This document shows, piece after piece, positions 26,531 through 34,790 of a stretch of DNA of 64,000 bases. The notes below the pieces were generated by a model, which had not been told where the DNA came from, did not search any database, and was given only the letters and a program-made list of their open reading frames with translations. The stretch lies in the NCBI GenBank assembly GCA_024231955.1, contig JAAEPZ010000433.1, positions 62,001-126,000 on the forward strand, in the 5' to 3' direction. Position 1 is the first letter of the stretch, and every line of letters starts with the position of its first letter. Made by a program: the position numbers and the translations under genes. The stretch comes from a bacterium. GTDB taxonomy: Bacteria > Krumholzibacteriota > Krumholzibacteriia > JACNKJ01.

Positions 26531-27247
26531 CTAGTACAGGCTCTTGACCACGCTGAAGTTGCTCGCTTCGGCGGCGGTTGTTTCGTCGGCATTGCCGTTA
26601 ACCGTCATGACCATCTGGGACTCGGGGAAGCCGATATCGCTCATGGCTGTCGGCGCAGTGATGCCACATGTCTCGGCGGCGATGTAGGAGTCGTAGGTGA
26701 CGCCGGAATCATTCACACCAGGACGGAAGTTCTGCAGCAGAGGCTCACCATCAGCGCTGTGCACGATGACGACCAGGTCGTTACCGATTTCAACGCGACC
26801 GGCGATAGGAACATTGATGAAGGTGCCGGCGTCGATGACGTCAACGAGAACATCAACAGTCGCGATCAGGGTCAGGTTGGCGAACGTGAAGGCATCGCCT
26901 GTGGCGATCGAGTGCAGCGAAATATCGATCGTCGGGGCGCCATCGGCCTGCTCGATACCAAGATCGATGCTTTCGACGTCAATGTGGCTGGCGATCGAGT
27001 AATCGGCCAGGAAGAAACGACGAAGGTAGAAGTTCTCAGCAGTGTGGGAACCGGCAACGCCACAGGAGACGGATGTAGCATCGACCATGACGTTCGGATC
27101 GACGTTCTGAGTGATGCTCACGGCTGCGCGGGTGTTGAGATCGCTTGTGACGACGTCACCTGTTCCGCCGATGGCGGCGAATTCGGCAGCATTGACCAGA
27201 GTGGCGATCAGCATGAGTCCGAAGACCAGCATTGTCAGTTTTTTCAT
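26531..27247 (-). CDS. Secreted protein with C-terminal KSLY tail (2)
   Basis: 238 residues with a signal peptide (MKKLTMLVFGLMLIATLVNA). The mature protein is beta-rich, with NVMVDATSVSCGVAGSHTAENFY and later a probable jelly-roll module, and no catalytic motif. It ends FSVVKSLY. The last 17 bases including the stop codon are identical to those of KSLY-tail gene 1. AGGAGA lies 6 bases before the ATG. It is followed by a near-copy of the same terminator hairpin, so the 3' ends of the two genes may share descent, although the bodies differ. Function unknown. Confidence 0.78.
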   Translation of the reverse strand: MKKLTMLVFGLMLIATLVNAAEFAAIGGTGDVVTSDLNTRAAVSITQNVDPNVMVDATSVSCGVAGSHTAENFYLRRFFLADYSIASHIDVESIDLGIEQADGAPTIDISLHSIATGDAFTFANLTLIATVDVLVDVIDAGTFINVPIAGRVEIGNDLVVIVHSADGEPLLQNFRPGVNDSGVTYDSYIAAETCGITAPTAMSDIGFPESQMVMTVNGNADETTAAEASNFSVVKSLY

Positions 27248-27668
27248 TACAATTCTCCTAAGTACTGTGGTGGAAAGATAGAGGCTGGAATATGAGAGCT
27301 ACACCCGACGTCACCTTTACCTGCCACCCGGAACGGGGGGATTGAAACATGACCGAGTATCCCGAAATAACCTCTAACTTGGTACATACAATACCAGACC
27401 GACGCAGGAGTCGTCAATAACATGTGACCCTTCTCGCTGGTTATCAATTATATGTAATTTTTATCTTGCATCGCATTTCAGGACATATCAGGGTTAATAT
27501 GCGTACTTCCAAGGGCATACAGCCTGCCGTCCGTTACCCAGCCTGAAGGGACATATCGTTTATGTCAAATCCTATCCAAACGTTAATTACCTCACTGCCA
27601 TCCGAATCCGTCATCAAAGTTGACTAAATCCTGTTTCAAACTCAACAGCCCACGATTTCAAGAATCCG
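27248..27668. other. Intergenic stretch, no gene seen
   Basis: About 420 bases upstream of KSLY-tail gene 2 and downstream of hutH. It contains AT-rich tracts near 27440-27480 that may include promoter elements, but no clear pair of boxes was found. Confidence 0.45.
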
Positions 27669-27695
27669 CTCCCCCCGCCCTAACGGCAGGGGGAG
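27669..27695 (-). terminator. Terminator after hutH
   Basis: An 11-bp stem on the minus strand (one G-U pair, loop of five) 23 bases past the hutH stop. The GC-rich stem is followed by GCGGATTCTT, without a long T-run. Confidence 0.7.
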
Positions 27696-27717
27696 ACTTG
27701 CGACCATGTCGATGATG

Positions 27718-29298
27718 TTAGAACGTTCCGAAGAGTTCGGCGTGTTCACCGGACAGGTTGAGGTTGTGTCGTCCGGATACTGCCAGTGACTCATTGACGA
27801 GAGCGCGCTCACGGATCAGATCCCGTGCAACACCCAGGTCATCGGCGAAGACACGATCGCTGTCGGCGTGGTCAATACGCTCCCGAATGATACTGTGACA
27901 GCCGTCCAGGATCCGGCCCGACCTGAGCGGCCGACGGAAGTCGAACGCCTGCGCTGCGCACACCAGCTCAACCGCCAGGATGTTCTCGAGGTTGTCGATG
28001 ATCTGGTTGAGCCGACGTGAACTGATCGCCCCCATGCTCACGTGATCCTCCTGCCCCAGCGAGGTCGGGATACTGTCCGCGCTGGCGGGGAAACAGAGGC
28101 TCTTGTTTTCGGTGACCAGAGCGGCCGAAGTGTACTGCGGAATCATGAACCCGGAATTGACGCCGACATCCTTCATCAGCAAGCGCGGCAGCACGTCGCG
28201 GCCATCAAGCAGCAGGTAGGTGCGCCTGTCGGAGATATTGCCCAGTTCGCTGGTGGCGATGGAGGCATAGTCCAGAGGCAGGGCGAGGGGCTGTCCGTGG
28301 AAATTGCCGCCGCTGATGGATGTGTTCTCATCGACAATGATCGGATTGTCGGTGACGGAATTCAACTCGACCTCCAGCATCTCCTTGAGGTGACCGAAGG
28401 CGTTGCGCGCGGCGCCATGCACCTGCGGCATGCAGCGAAGAGAGTAGGGGTCCTGCACCCGGTCGCAATCCACATGGGAGGCGGCCATCTCCGACCCGCG
28501 CAACAGCTCCCGCAAGCGATGGGCGACATGCAGGCAGCCTTTGTAGGCTCGCAATTGCAGCAACTCCTCGGTGAAGGGGCGGGTGGAGCCGAGCAGGGCC
28601 TCCAGCGTCATTGCCCCGAGGATATCGGCGTTGTCCAAGCAATTACCCATGCGATCAAGGCCGATAACGGCATTGGCGGCGATGAATTGCGTGCCGTTGA
28701 TCAGAGCGAGCCCCTCCTTGGGGCCGAGATCGAGAGGTTCGAGGTTTTCGGAACGCAGCATGATGTCCGCATCGATGACGTCACCTTTATAGGTAACTCG
28801 GCCCAATCCAATCAGGGGCAGGAAAAGGTGCGCCAATGGGGCCAGATCACCGGACGCGCCCACCGACCCCTGCGACGGCACCACGGGACAGATATCATTG
28901 TCGATGAAATGGCAAATCCGGACCAGCGTCGCAGGCGCAATCCCCGATCTGCCATACGCCAGCGAGTGGACCTTGAGGACCATCATCAGCCTGGCCACAT
29001 GAGGAGGCAAGGGGTCCCCGACACCCGCACTGTGACTGCGCAGGATATTGAACTGGAGCTGCCGGGTCTCCTCCTCAGAGATCATGGTCGTACACAGGGG
29101 ACCAAAACCGGTGTTGATGCCGTAAACCGCCTGCCCGCTCTTCACGATTTTCGCGACGCATTCATAACTGTGGTCAACTCGTGCGGAGGCCGTTTCGTCA
29201 ATTAAAGCCCTTACCTTGCCGTTCGAGATGTTCAGGGCCTGTCCGCAGGTCAGACGATCGATCCCATATCTGAAAACTTCACTCTGTCTTGATGCCAT
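27718..29298 (-). CDS. hutH: Histidine ammonia-lyase
   Basis: 526 residues, near the family norm of about 510. It eliminates ammonia from histidine to give urocanate. The self-forming MIO cofactor triad Ala148-Ser149-Gly150 is in GSVGASGDLAPLAH, with YGINTGFGP upstream and PQVHGAARNAFGH and QEDHVSMG further on. The ATG at 29298 is chosen over a TTG twelve codons upstream. No hutU, hutI or hutG is nearby, so the rest of the histidine route must lie elsewhere. It is divergent from the TrmB-type regulator, whose promoter lies about 140 bases upstream of this start. Confidence 0.95.
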   Translation of the reverse strand: MASRQSEVFRYGIDRLTCGQALNISNGKVRALIDETASARVDHSYECVAKIVKSGQAVYGINTGFGPLCTTMISEEETRQLQFNILRSHSAGVGDPLPPHVARLMMVLKVHSLAYGRSGIAPATLVRICHFIDNDICPVVPSQGSVGASGDLAPLAHLFLPLIGLGRVTYKGDVIDADIMLRSENLEPLDLGPKEGLALINGTQFIAANAVIGLDRMGNCLDNADILGAMTLEALLGSTRPFTEELLQLRAYKGCLHVAHRLRELLRGSEMAASHVDCDRVQDPYSLRCMPQVHGAARNAFGHLKEMLEVELNSVTDNPIIVDENTSISGGNFHGQPLALPLDYASIATSELGNISDRRTYLLLDGRDVLPRLLMKDVGVNSGFMIPQYTSAALVTENKSLCFPASADSIPTSLGQEDHVSMGAISSRRLNQIIDNLENILAVELVCAAQAFDFRRPLRSGRILDGCHSIIRERIDHADSDRVFADDLGVARDLIRERALVNESLAVSGRHNLNLSGEHAELFGTF

Positions 29299-29439
29299 TT
29301 CCCATACCGCCTTTCGCGCTACAATGTGAACCAAATCCTCGATTTGTCCAGATTGCCGCCGCCGGAATCGACCGTGATCGATCGGAAGAGGCCATGTTGT
29401 TCTCGCACTGCAGCCTGGATGGTCAAATATCTCGTGGTC

Positions 29440-29474
29440 TTGACAACGGTTTATTGGTAGCTTATGCTACCAAT
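29440..29474 (+). promoter_or_regulatory. Promoter with embedded palindrome, apparently leaderless for the TrmB gene
   Basis: A consensus -35 TTGACA (29440-29445) is 17 bases from a -10-like TATGCT (29463-29468). The -10 lies inside a perfect inverted repeat (ATTGGTAGC at 29453-29461, GCTACCAAT at 29466-29474). The repeat ends on the base before the ATG at 29475. The start point expected 6-7 bases after the -10 would fall on the ATG, and no Shine-Dalgarno is present, so the mRNA should be leaderless. Binding of the encoded regulator would block the promoter. Confidence 0.68.
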
Positions 29475-30341
29475 ATGAACAACAACGACTACATCCAGCC
29501 GCTGCAGGCCCTTGGCTTCACCGAGATCGAATCCCTCGTCTATGGATTTCTCGTCGAGAACTCCCCCGCAACGGGGTACAGGATCAGTCATGCCATCGGC
29601 AAGCAGCCACCCAATACCTACAAGGCGATAACCTCTCTTGAAAGCAAGGGGGCGATCATCGTCGAGGTGGGCGAGAAGAAACTGTGCAGGGCCGTGCCCC
29701 CCACCGAGCTGCTTGATACTCTCGAGGGTCGTTTCAGGCAACATCGTCAGGAGGCTGCCCGCTCCCTAGAGACACTCTCCCGACGATCGCGAGATGACAG
29801 GATCTATCACCTCAAGACCGTCGATCAGGTGATCCAGCGCAGCAAGGCGATGCTGGATCGCGCGCAGGGGATTGTCCTCTGCGATCTGTTTCCCGGCACT
29901 TGCGCACTGTTGGCCGAGGCTCTTGAGCAGACGGCCGCGCGGGGTGTTCAGGTGTTCTGCAAGGTCTACGGCGGTGAACGGATCCCCGGAGTGAATGTGC
30001 AGCAACTGGGTGATCACGACCCCTCACTGGACAGGTGGCCCGGACAGCAGCTGAGTATCGTCATCGATAGCGAGGAGCACTTGCTGGCTCTACTCGCCAA
30101 AGACCTGGAAAGTGTGCATGAGGCCGTATGGAGCACGGGGACATTCCTCTCCTGCATGCATCACAACCATGTGGCCTCCGAAATCAGGATGACGGCCTTG
30201 CACGCCGCAGTGGGGGAGCAACTGGATTCCCCTGAGCAGAGTCTGTCTCAGATCACGTTGCTGACCTTCCAACCAACCGGGTTGACAACACTCGTCCAAC
30301 GCTATTCACCCAACTCCCGTAATGAGGATAACCAGTCATGA
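29475..30341 (+). CDS. TrmB-family transcriptional regulator
   Basis: 288 residues. The N-terminal winged helix (7-75) fits TrmB: LQALGFTEIESLVYGFLVENSP, KQPPNTYKAITSLESKGAI. A short coiled-coil leads to a sugar- or ligand-binding-type C-terminal domain (110-270; IVLCDLFPGTCALLAEAL, SIVIDSEEHLLALL) as in phospholipase D-like TrmB C-terminal domains. The ATG at 29475 is supported by where the TrmB domain begins; earlier in-frame starts would cross the promoter. Its stop overlaps the start of the aspartic protease (ATGA), so the two are co-translated. TrmB proteins are commoner in archaea than in bacteria. Ligand unknown. Confidence 0.82.
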   Translation: MNNNDYIQPLQALGFTEIESLVYGFLVENSPATGYRISHAIGKQPPNTYKAITSLESKGAIIVEVGEKKLCRAVPPTELLDTLEGRFRQHRQEAARSLETLSRRSRDDRIYHLKTVDQVIQRSKAMLDRAQGIVLCDLFPGTCALLAEALEQTAARGVQVFCKVYGGERIPGVNVQQLGDHDPSLDRWPGQQLSIVIDSEEHLLALLAKDLESVHEAVWSTGTFLSCMHHNHVASEIRMTALHAAVGEQLDSPEQSLSQITLLTFQPTGLTTLVQRYSPNSRNEDNQS

Positions 30342-32179
30342 AATCAATTCAAATCCTTGCTCTCACCCTCTTCCTGACAATGACCCTGATCGGGGCGGCG
30401 CTGGGCGGCGAGAATGATCGTGCGGAGCAGCTACGCGAATTACACCTGCAATGGTTAGGCGGCAGGAGCGTTCTGGAGCAGCTCACCGACATCAGCACGG
30501 CGGGTGAGCTTCAGACCAGCGGGTTGACCGGCACGCTCTCCGTCCGGCAGCATAAGGATGGCTATCAGCGGGTCGACTACGATCTGCAGGTTGCCAAGGG
30601 CACCGAGATCGTCACGCCCCAAGGTGGCTGGGAACTGAATTTCAGCGGTCAGCTGGAGGCCATGGCCCCGACCAAGCTGGAGGGTAAGGAGCAGGGGTTT
30701 CGTTACTCATTCAATGAGCATCTGCTGACGGACCCCATGGAGTACATCGGCGAGGAGGAGCGTGGCGACAAGCTCTGGGCGGTGTTGCGGATCAACGACC
30801 CGAACGGCACGCTGCTCGACCTGTTCATCGATCCCGCAGACGGCAGTATGATCTGGGCCCGAAAAACCACAAGTGCCGCGGTCGGTTGGGACCAGCTCGA
30901 GGACTGGCGGATCGTCAACGGCCTGCGGCTGGCCTTCAGCCAGGTGACCACTCAGGAGGGGGTGCCCGCCGAAAGCCGGATAACCTGGGAGACCATCACC
31001 ATCAACAGCGGGCTCACTCCGGAGGACTTCTCGACCGCGGGACTCGGTCGTGAAGTCGTCAGTTCGGCCGCCCCGGTCTCCAGCGAGTGGCGGGATTTCA
31101 CTTTGTTCAACGACAGCTACATCTACCTTCCGTGTGAGGTCAATGGCGCAACCACCGAGTTGGTGCTCGACTCCGGCGCGGGGATCACGGTTATTGATTC
31201 CGCTTTCGCCGAGGAGATCGGACTTGCAGGGGAGAGGGAGATTGTGGCCAAGGGTGTCAGCGGCACCCAGAGCGCCTGGCTCGCTTCGGGCGTCAACATC
31301 ACTATCGGGGATCTCAAGCTCAATGACCTGACCGTGGCGATCATCGACATGTCCTATGTCGCGACCAGGGTCGGCCGGAGCATGCCTGTGGTCATGGGCA
31401 AGGAGATCTTCCACAACATGATAGTCGACGTGGACTACCCGCAGCGGCGTCTGGCCTTCCACGATCCGGGCAGCTTCCGATACGAGGAGCAGGGGCACAG
31501 CCTGGACCTGTACCCCACCGAGTCGGGCAAGCGTCTGGTGGAGGCCAGCCTGAACGGTCTGCCCCCCGTCAGGTTTCAACTCGATACCGGCAGCGGCGGC
31601 AGTGCCGATATCTTCGCGAACTATCTCGAGGAGCAGGATCTGCTGACCGGATGCGAGCGGATCTCGACCTCCTATGGCGGCGGTGTTGGCGGAGGTCAGG
31701 TATCCAGACTTGCCGTAATGGACAGCTTCGATTTCGCGGGTTTCGTTCTGGAGAACATCCCGATGCGCTTCCCCCCCGGTGAGGGAGCGGGCAGTTACGC
31801 CGATTCGCGCTATGCCGGCAATCTCGGCGTACAGATCTTCAGCAGATTCCGCATGATCTTCGATTTCCCCCACGACCGTCTGCATGTGGAGGCGGGACCC
31901 GATTGGGCGACAAGGCCGTTCAGGAGGAACCATCTGGGACTGGTGTTCGACTGGATCAGAGGCAAGCTGCGGGTGATTCATGTGGCGATCGGCAGTCCGG
32001 GAGAACGGGCCGGATTCGGAGTCGGTGATATCGTCCGCAAACTCAACGGCAAACGGGTTACGGAGGAGCACTGGCTTGCCGAATACAGACAACTCCGCAA
32101 CAGGGAGATAGGCGACCTGTTTTACATCCGGCTCGAGAACGGCAGAAGGCGCCCCGTCATGCCGGACGAATACTACTGA
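30338..32179 (+). CDS. Secreted two-lobe aspartic protease with PDZ domain (larger paralogue)
   Basis: 613 residues with a signal peptide (MKSIQILALTLFLTMTLIGA). Residues 30-230 are a LolA/outer-membrane lipoprotein-like fold often found before such proteases. Two retropepsin lobes follow, with Asp278 in LVLDSGAG and Asp416 in FQLDTGSG, then a PDZ domain from about 535 (IGSPGERAGFGVGDIVRKLNGKRV). The first triad is DSG, the usual alternative of DTG. Its ATG overlaps the TrmB stop by four bases. A perfect 14-bp terminator follows. It shares the lobe-lobe-PDZ order of the protease at 24044-25237. Substrate unknown. Confidence 0.87.
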   Translation: MKSIQILALTLFLTMTLIGAALGGENDRAEQLRELHLQWLGGRSVLEQLTDISTAGELQTSGLTGTLSVRQHKDGYQRVDYDLQVAKGTEIVTPQGGWELNFSGQLEAMAPTKLEGKEQGFRYSFNEHLLTDPMEYIGEEERGDKLWAVLRINDPNGTLLDLFIDPADGSMIWARKTTSAAVGWDQLEDWRIVNGLRLAFSQVTTQEGVPAESRITWETITINSGLTPEDFSTAGLGREVVSSAAPVSSEWRDFTLFNDSYIYLPCEVNGATTELVLDSGAGITVIDSAFAEEIGLAGEREIVAKGVSGTQSAWLASGVNITIGDLKLNDLTVAIIDMSYVATRVGRSMPVVMGKEIFHNMIVDVDYPQRRLAFHDPGSFRYEEQGHSLDLYPTESGKRLVEASLNGLPPVRFQLDTGSGGSADIFANYLEEQDLLTGCERISTSYGGGVGGGQVSRLAVMDSFDFAGFVLENIPMRFPPGEGAGSYADSRYAGNLGVQIFSRFRMIFDFPHDRLHVEAGPDWATRPFRRNHLGLVFDWIRGKLRVIHVAIGSPGERAGFGVGDIVRKLNGKRVTEEHWLAEYRQLRNREIGDLFYIRLENGRRRPVMPDEYY

Positions 32180-32204
32180 CACGAACCCTTGTTGGGAATG
32201 CACG

Positions 32205-32238
32205 CAAAGCCCCCGCTCCCTGGAGAGCGGGGGCTTTG
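32205..32238. terminator. Terminator between protease gene and KTLY-tail gene
   Basis: A perfect 14-bp stem (32205-32218 with 32225-32238) around CCTGGA. The ends AAAG/CTTT make it usable on both strands; the two flanking genes converge here. Confidence 0.93.
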
Positions 32239-32257
32239 TGTACAGGCGGGCCGTTGA

Positions 32258-33187
32258 TCAGTAGAGGGTCTTGACCCTGCTCCAGTTGATATCGACAGTC
32301 GGTGTCGGACAGACATCGCTGACGATCCACGCCCCGGGAGACCAGGATCCCACATTGCCCTGGGTGCTGGCGGCGTTGATGAAGTGCAGGCTCGGGGCGA
32401 AATCGGTCTGCAGGATCAGGCCGTCGGGCGAACCGGACTCCGCATAGTATCCTATCCACCGCGCTACAGAGGGGTTCTGCATCTGGCCGTCACCCATGAC
32501 GTCGGTCAACGGGCCCGGCCAGTAGGTCATCTTACCCTGCAGAGCGAAGACCTCGGCCAGCGCAGCCCAGCGCCAATCGGAATTTGTCCCCAGCCAGGTC
32601 TCGATCTCCGGGCGCGTCATCCCCACGAACGTTACGGGATCACACCAGTACAGGCCGGTCAGACTGTCGTAGAAATATTCGCCGCCATCACCCACATCGA
32701 ACAGAACCGCCAGCCCCGCTGGATCGCTGTTGCTGACCAGCCAGGCGCCGGGATAGAGACTGGCTGCTCCCCCTTGATGACTGGACTGGGTGATTGTAGT
32801 GAACGCGGGGCTATCGTCGGATTGGAGAATCCAGCCTTCGGTGCTGGAGCCGTCGTAAAGGCCGAGCCAGCGATAAACTCCACCGCTCAAATAGGGGGTG
32901 CCCAGAATCTCCTCGAGATGCACACCGCCCGCGCTGCTCCTGCCGTTTAAGGCATCCACCTGGGCACTGCCGGCCCAGCTCCAGAATGTGGAGTGAGTAG
33001 CGAAAAGATCGATAGTGACCTGAATCTGATCGGCAAAGACGGCGGGGTCGAACCAGTAGAGACCGGTATCCTCATCGAAGAAGAATTCGCCGTGCGGACC
33101 ATGGTTCACGAGATCCGCTTGAGCCGACAAAGCGGGAAGGATAAGCAGTAGCGTCAGCAAACAAAGGATTCGACATCTGAGCTTCAT
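32258..33187 (-). CDS. Secreted tandem-domain protein with C-terminal KTLY tail (3)
   Basis: 309 residues, signal peptide ending LSAQA. Two homologous halves: GEFFFDEDTGLYWFDPAVFAD near residue 35 and GEYFYDSLTGLYWCDPVTFVG near 170, each followed by a W-rich motif and a YPGAWLVSNS / SPGAWIVSDV end. Such D-x-x-T-G-L-x-W units resemble DUF1566-like and PEP-CTERM-associated secreted modules. It ends NWSRVKTLY, the third member of the K-S/T-L-Y tail set. AGGAGC lies 6 bases before the ATG at 33187. Function unknown; a surface or extracellular place is inferred. Confidence 0.78.
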   Translation of the reverse strand: MKLRCRILCLLTLLLILPALSAQADLVNHGPHGEFFFDEDTGLYWFDPAVFADQIQVTIDLFATHSTFWSWAGSAQVDALNGRSSAGGVHLEEILGTPYLSGGVYRWLGLYDGSSTEGWILQSDDSPAFTTITQSSHQGGAASLYPGAWLVSNSDPAGLAVLFDVGDGGEYFYDSLTGLYWCDPVTFVGMTRPEIETWLGTNSDWRWAALAEVFALQGKMTYWPGPLTDVMGDGQMQNPSVARWIGYYAESGSPDGLILQTDFAPSLHFINAASTQGNVGSWSPGAWIVSDVCPTPTVDINWSRVKTLY

Positions 33188-33405
33188 CAATTTGCTCCTC
33201 ATCTTGCACAGGACAGCGCAGTGAACCGATCCCCACAGATCCGGACAGATTCGGCGAGAATTCGGCCTCAGGTTGATTGCGTCACAACTAGCACAGAATA
33301 CCGATCCCTGACAGAGAGAAATGTCGATCGACGTCACCTTCACGCACATCGGATCGTATTCAGGATAATCACGTCAATCCCCACACCCTTTTCAAAGGAT
33401 CCGGA

Positions 33406-34698
33406 ATGCCTGCTAGAAACAAACACCTGGTTGCCTTGCTCATCCTCACAAGTCTTTGCTGCCTGACTCCGACCAGCTCCGACGCCGCCGAATGGCGAGG
33501 ATCCGTCAAGGTTGTCGACAATATCCCCCATGTCATGAATCCAGCCGACCCGGTGGCGTCGCTTGAGATGCTCAAACCGCAACAGCTCTGGCATATAGGG
33601 GACGATGAGAGCGACGACGAGCAATTGCTGGGTTTCGTCACGGATGTCAAGGTGGATGCGCAGGGCAACTGCTACCTGCTCGACGGTACGCTGTGCCAGA
33701 TCGGCATCTACTCGTCCACGGGGGAATTCATCCGGACCATCGGCGGTCAGGGTGAGGGTCCGACCGAATTCCAGAACGCCTCGCAATTCATCCTTATGTC
33801 CAACGGATATCTGGGCGTGCTCCAGGCGTTCCCCGCCAAGGTCGTCACGCTGGACGGCGACGGCCTGCCCGGCCCCCACTTCTCCGTCTGCGGCAACGCC
33901 CGCGGGTTGAGCACCCTCGAACGGGGTCAGGCGGCCGGCGAGCATGTTGTGATCGGCTCCGGGTGCGCCAACTTCGATGCCGTGGGTGTCGACTACTCGC
34001 TCGCCTTTGTCGACTCGCAGGGTGAAGTCCTGCATACGATCCGCAGCGAGACGGAACTCAGCACGAACGGGTCGATCAATATCGGCGGCGCTCACGATTT
34101 TGAATTCATCGAGTACTGGACGCTTGCCGCGAACGGGAATGTCTACATCTCGCCCGAAAAAGACAACTATAGAATTGATGTCTACGATACGCAGGGCGAT
34201 CTCGTGCGTGTGATTCAGCGCAGGTATGAGACCCTGCGTCGGTCGGCCGAGGCTCGTGCCGCCGACAAAAAACAGGCGGAGGAGATGAAGGCGAAATTCG
34301 GCAACATGGTGCAGATGATTACGCGGGAATACGAACGCGATATCGAGACTCTTCACGCCCGTCCCAATGGCGAGTTGTGGGTGGCCTCCAGCCGCAGCCT
34401 GCGCGATCGGCCCGACAATACGGTCGGCCTTTTCGATGTGTTCAACGAGCGGGGGCATTTCCTGCGGCAGGTCGGACTGGAGGTGGATTACGACGCGGAA
34501 TATGATGACTACGTTCTGATCGGCGATCTGCTGTTCATCCTCAAGCAGGCCAATGCCCAACCTGCCACCACGTCCACCAACGTCAGCGGCGGCATGACAA
34601 CGATCACCTTCTCCGGCGGCGTTGCCACTGCCGTCGAAGACGAGGAGACGGGTGAAGAGATCCCGCCCTCAGTGATCTGTTACCGCCTTCCGCAATAA
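33406..34698 (+). CDS. Secreted 6-bladed beta-propeller protein (paralogue 3)
   Basis: 430 residues with a signal peptide ending at about residue 27. The framework of paralogues 1 and 2 is repeated: QLWHIGDDES, GNCYLLDGTLCQIGIYSS, TGEFIRTIGGQGEGPTEFQNA, YLGVLQAFPAKVVTLDGDG. It ends SVICYRLPQ. A helical insertion rich in Arg, Glu and Lys (about 270-310) looks like a coiled coil absent from paralogue 2. AAGGA lies 6 bases before the ATG. It is divergent from the KTLY-tail gene and ends in a strong terminator. Role unknown. Confidence 0.8.
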   Translation: MPARNKHLVALLILTSLCCLTPTSSDAAEWRGSVKVVDNIPHVMNPADPVASLEMLKPQQLWHIGDDESDDEQLLGFVTDVKVDAQGNCYLLDGTLCQIGIYSSTGEFIRTIGGQGEGPTEFQNASQFILMSNGYLGVLQAFPAKVVTLDGDGLPGPHFSVCGNARGLSTLERGQAAGEHVVIGSGCANFDAVGVDYSLAFVDSQGEVLHTIRSETELSTNGSINIGGAHDFEFIEYWTLAANGNVYISPEKDNYRIDVYDTQGDLVRVIQRRYETLRRSAEARAADKKQAEEMKAKFGNMVQMITREYERDIETLHARPNGELWVASSRSLRDRPDNTVGLFDVFNERGHFLRQVGLEVDYDAEYDDYVLIGDLLFILKQANAQPATTSTNVSGGMTTITFSGGVATAVEDEETGEEIPPSVICYRLPQ

Positions 34699-34722
34699 CT
34701 CCCGAGTTCAAGTCATGAAAAG

Positions 34723-34752
34723 AGCCCACTCACCGGCCCAGGTGAGTGGGCT
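34723..34752. terminator. Terminator between propeller 3 and the histidine kinase gene
   Basis: A perfect 12-bp stem (AGCCCACTCACC and complement) with GGCCCA loop, 25 bases past the propeller stop and 39 bases from the kinase stop. The two genes converge, so it can serve both. Confidence 0.88.
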
Positions 34753-34790
34753 TCAGTACTTGACAGCGGGACTCGTCCGCAATCGTCTCT

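Noticed and set aside
29289..29474. 62-codon upstream extension of the TrmB gene
   Set aside because: It would cross the promoter palindrome; the TrmB fold begins at MNNND and no start with a ribosome binding site precedes it.
30707..32203. 498-codon minus-strand frame opposite the large aspartic protease
   Set aside because: The plus-strand gene has a signal peptide, two D[TS]G sites and a PDZ domain; the antisense frame has nothing recognisable.
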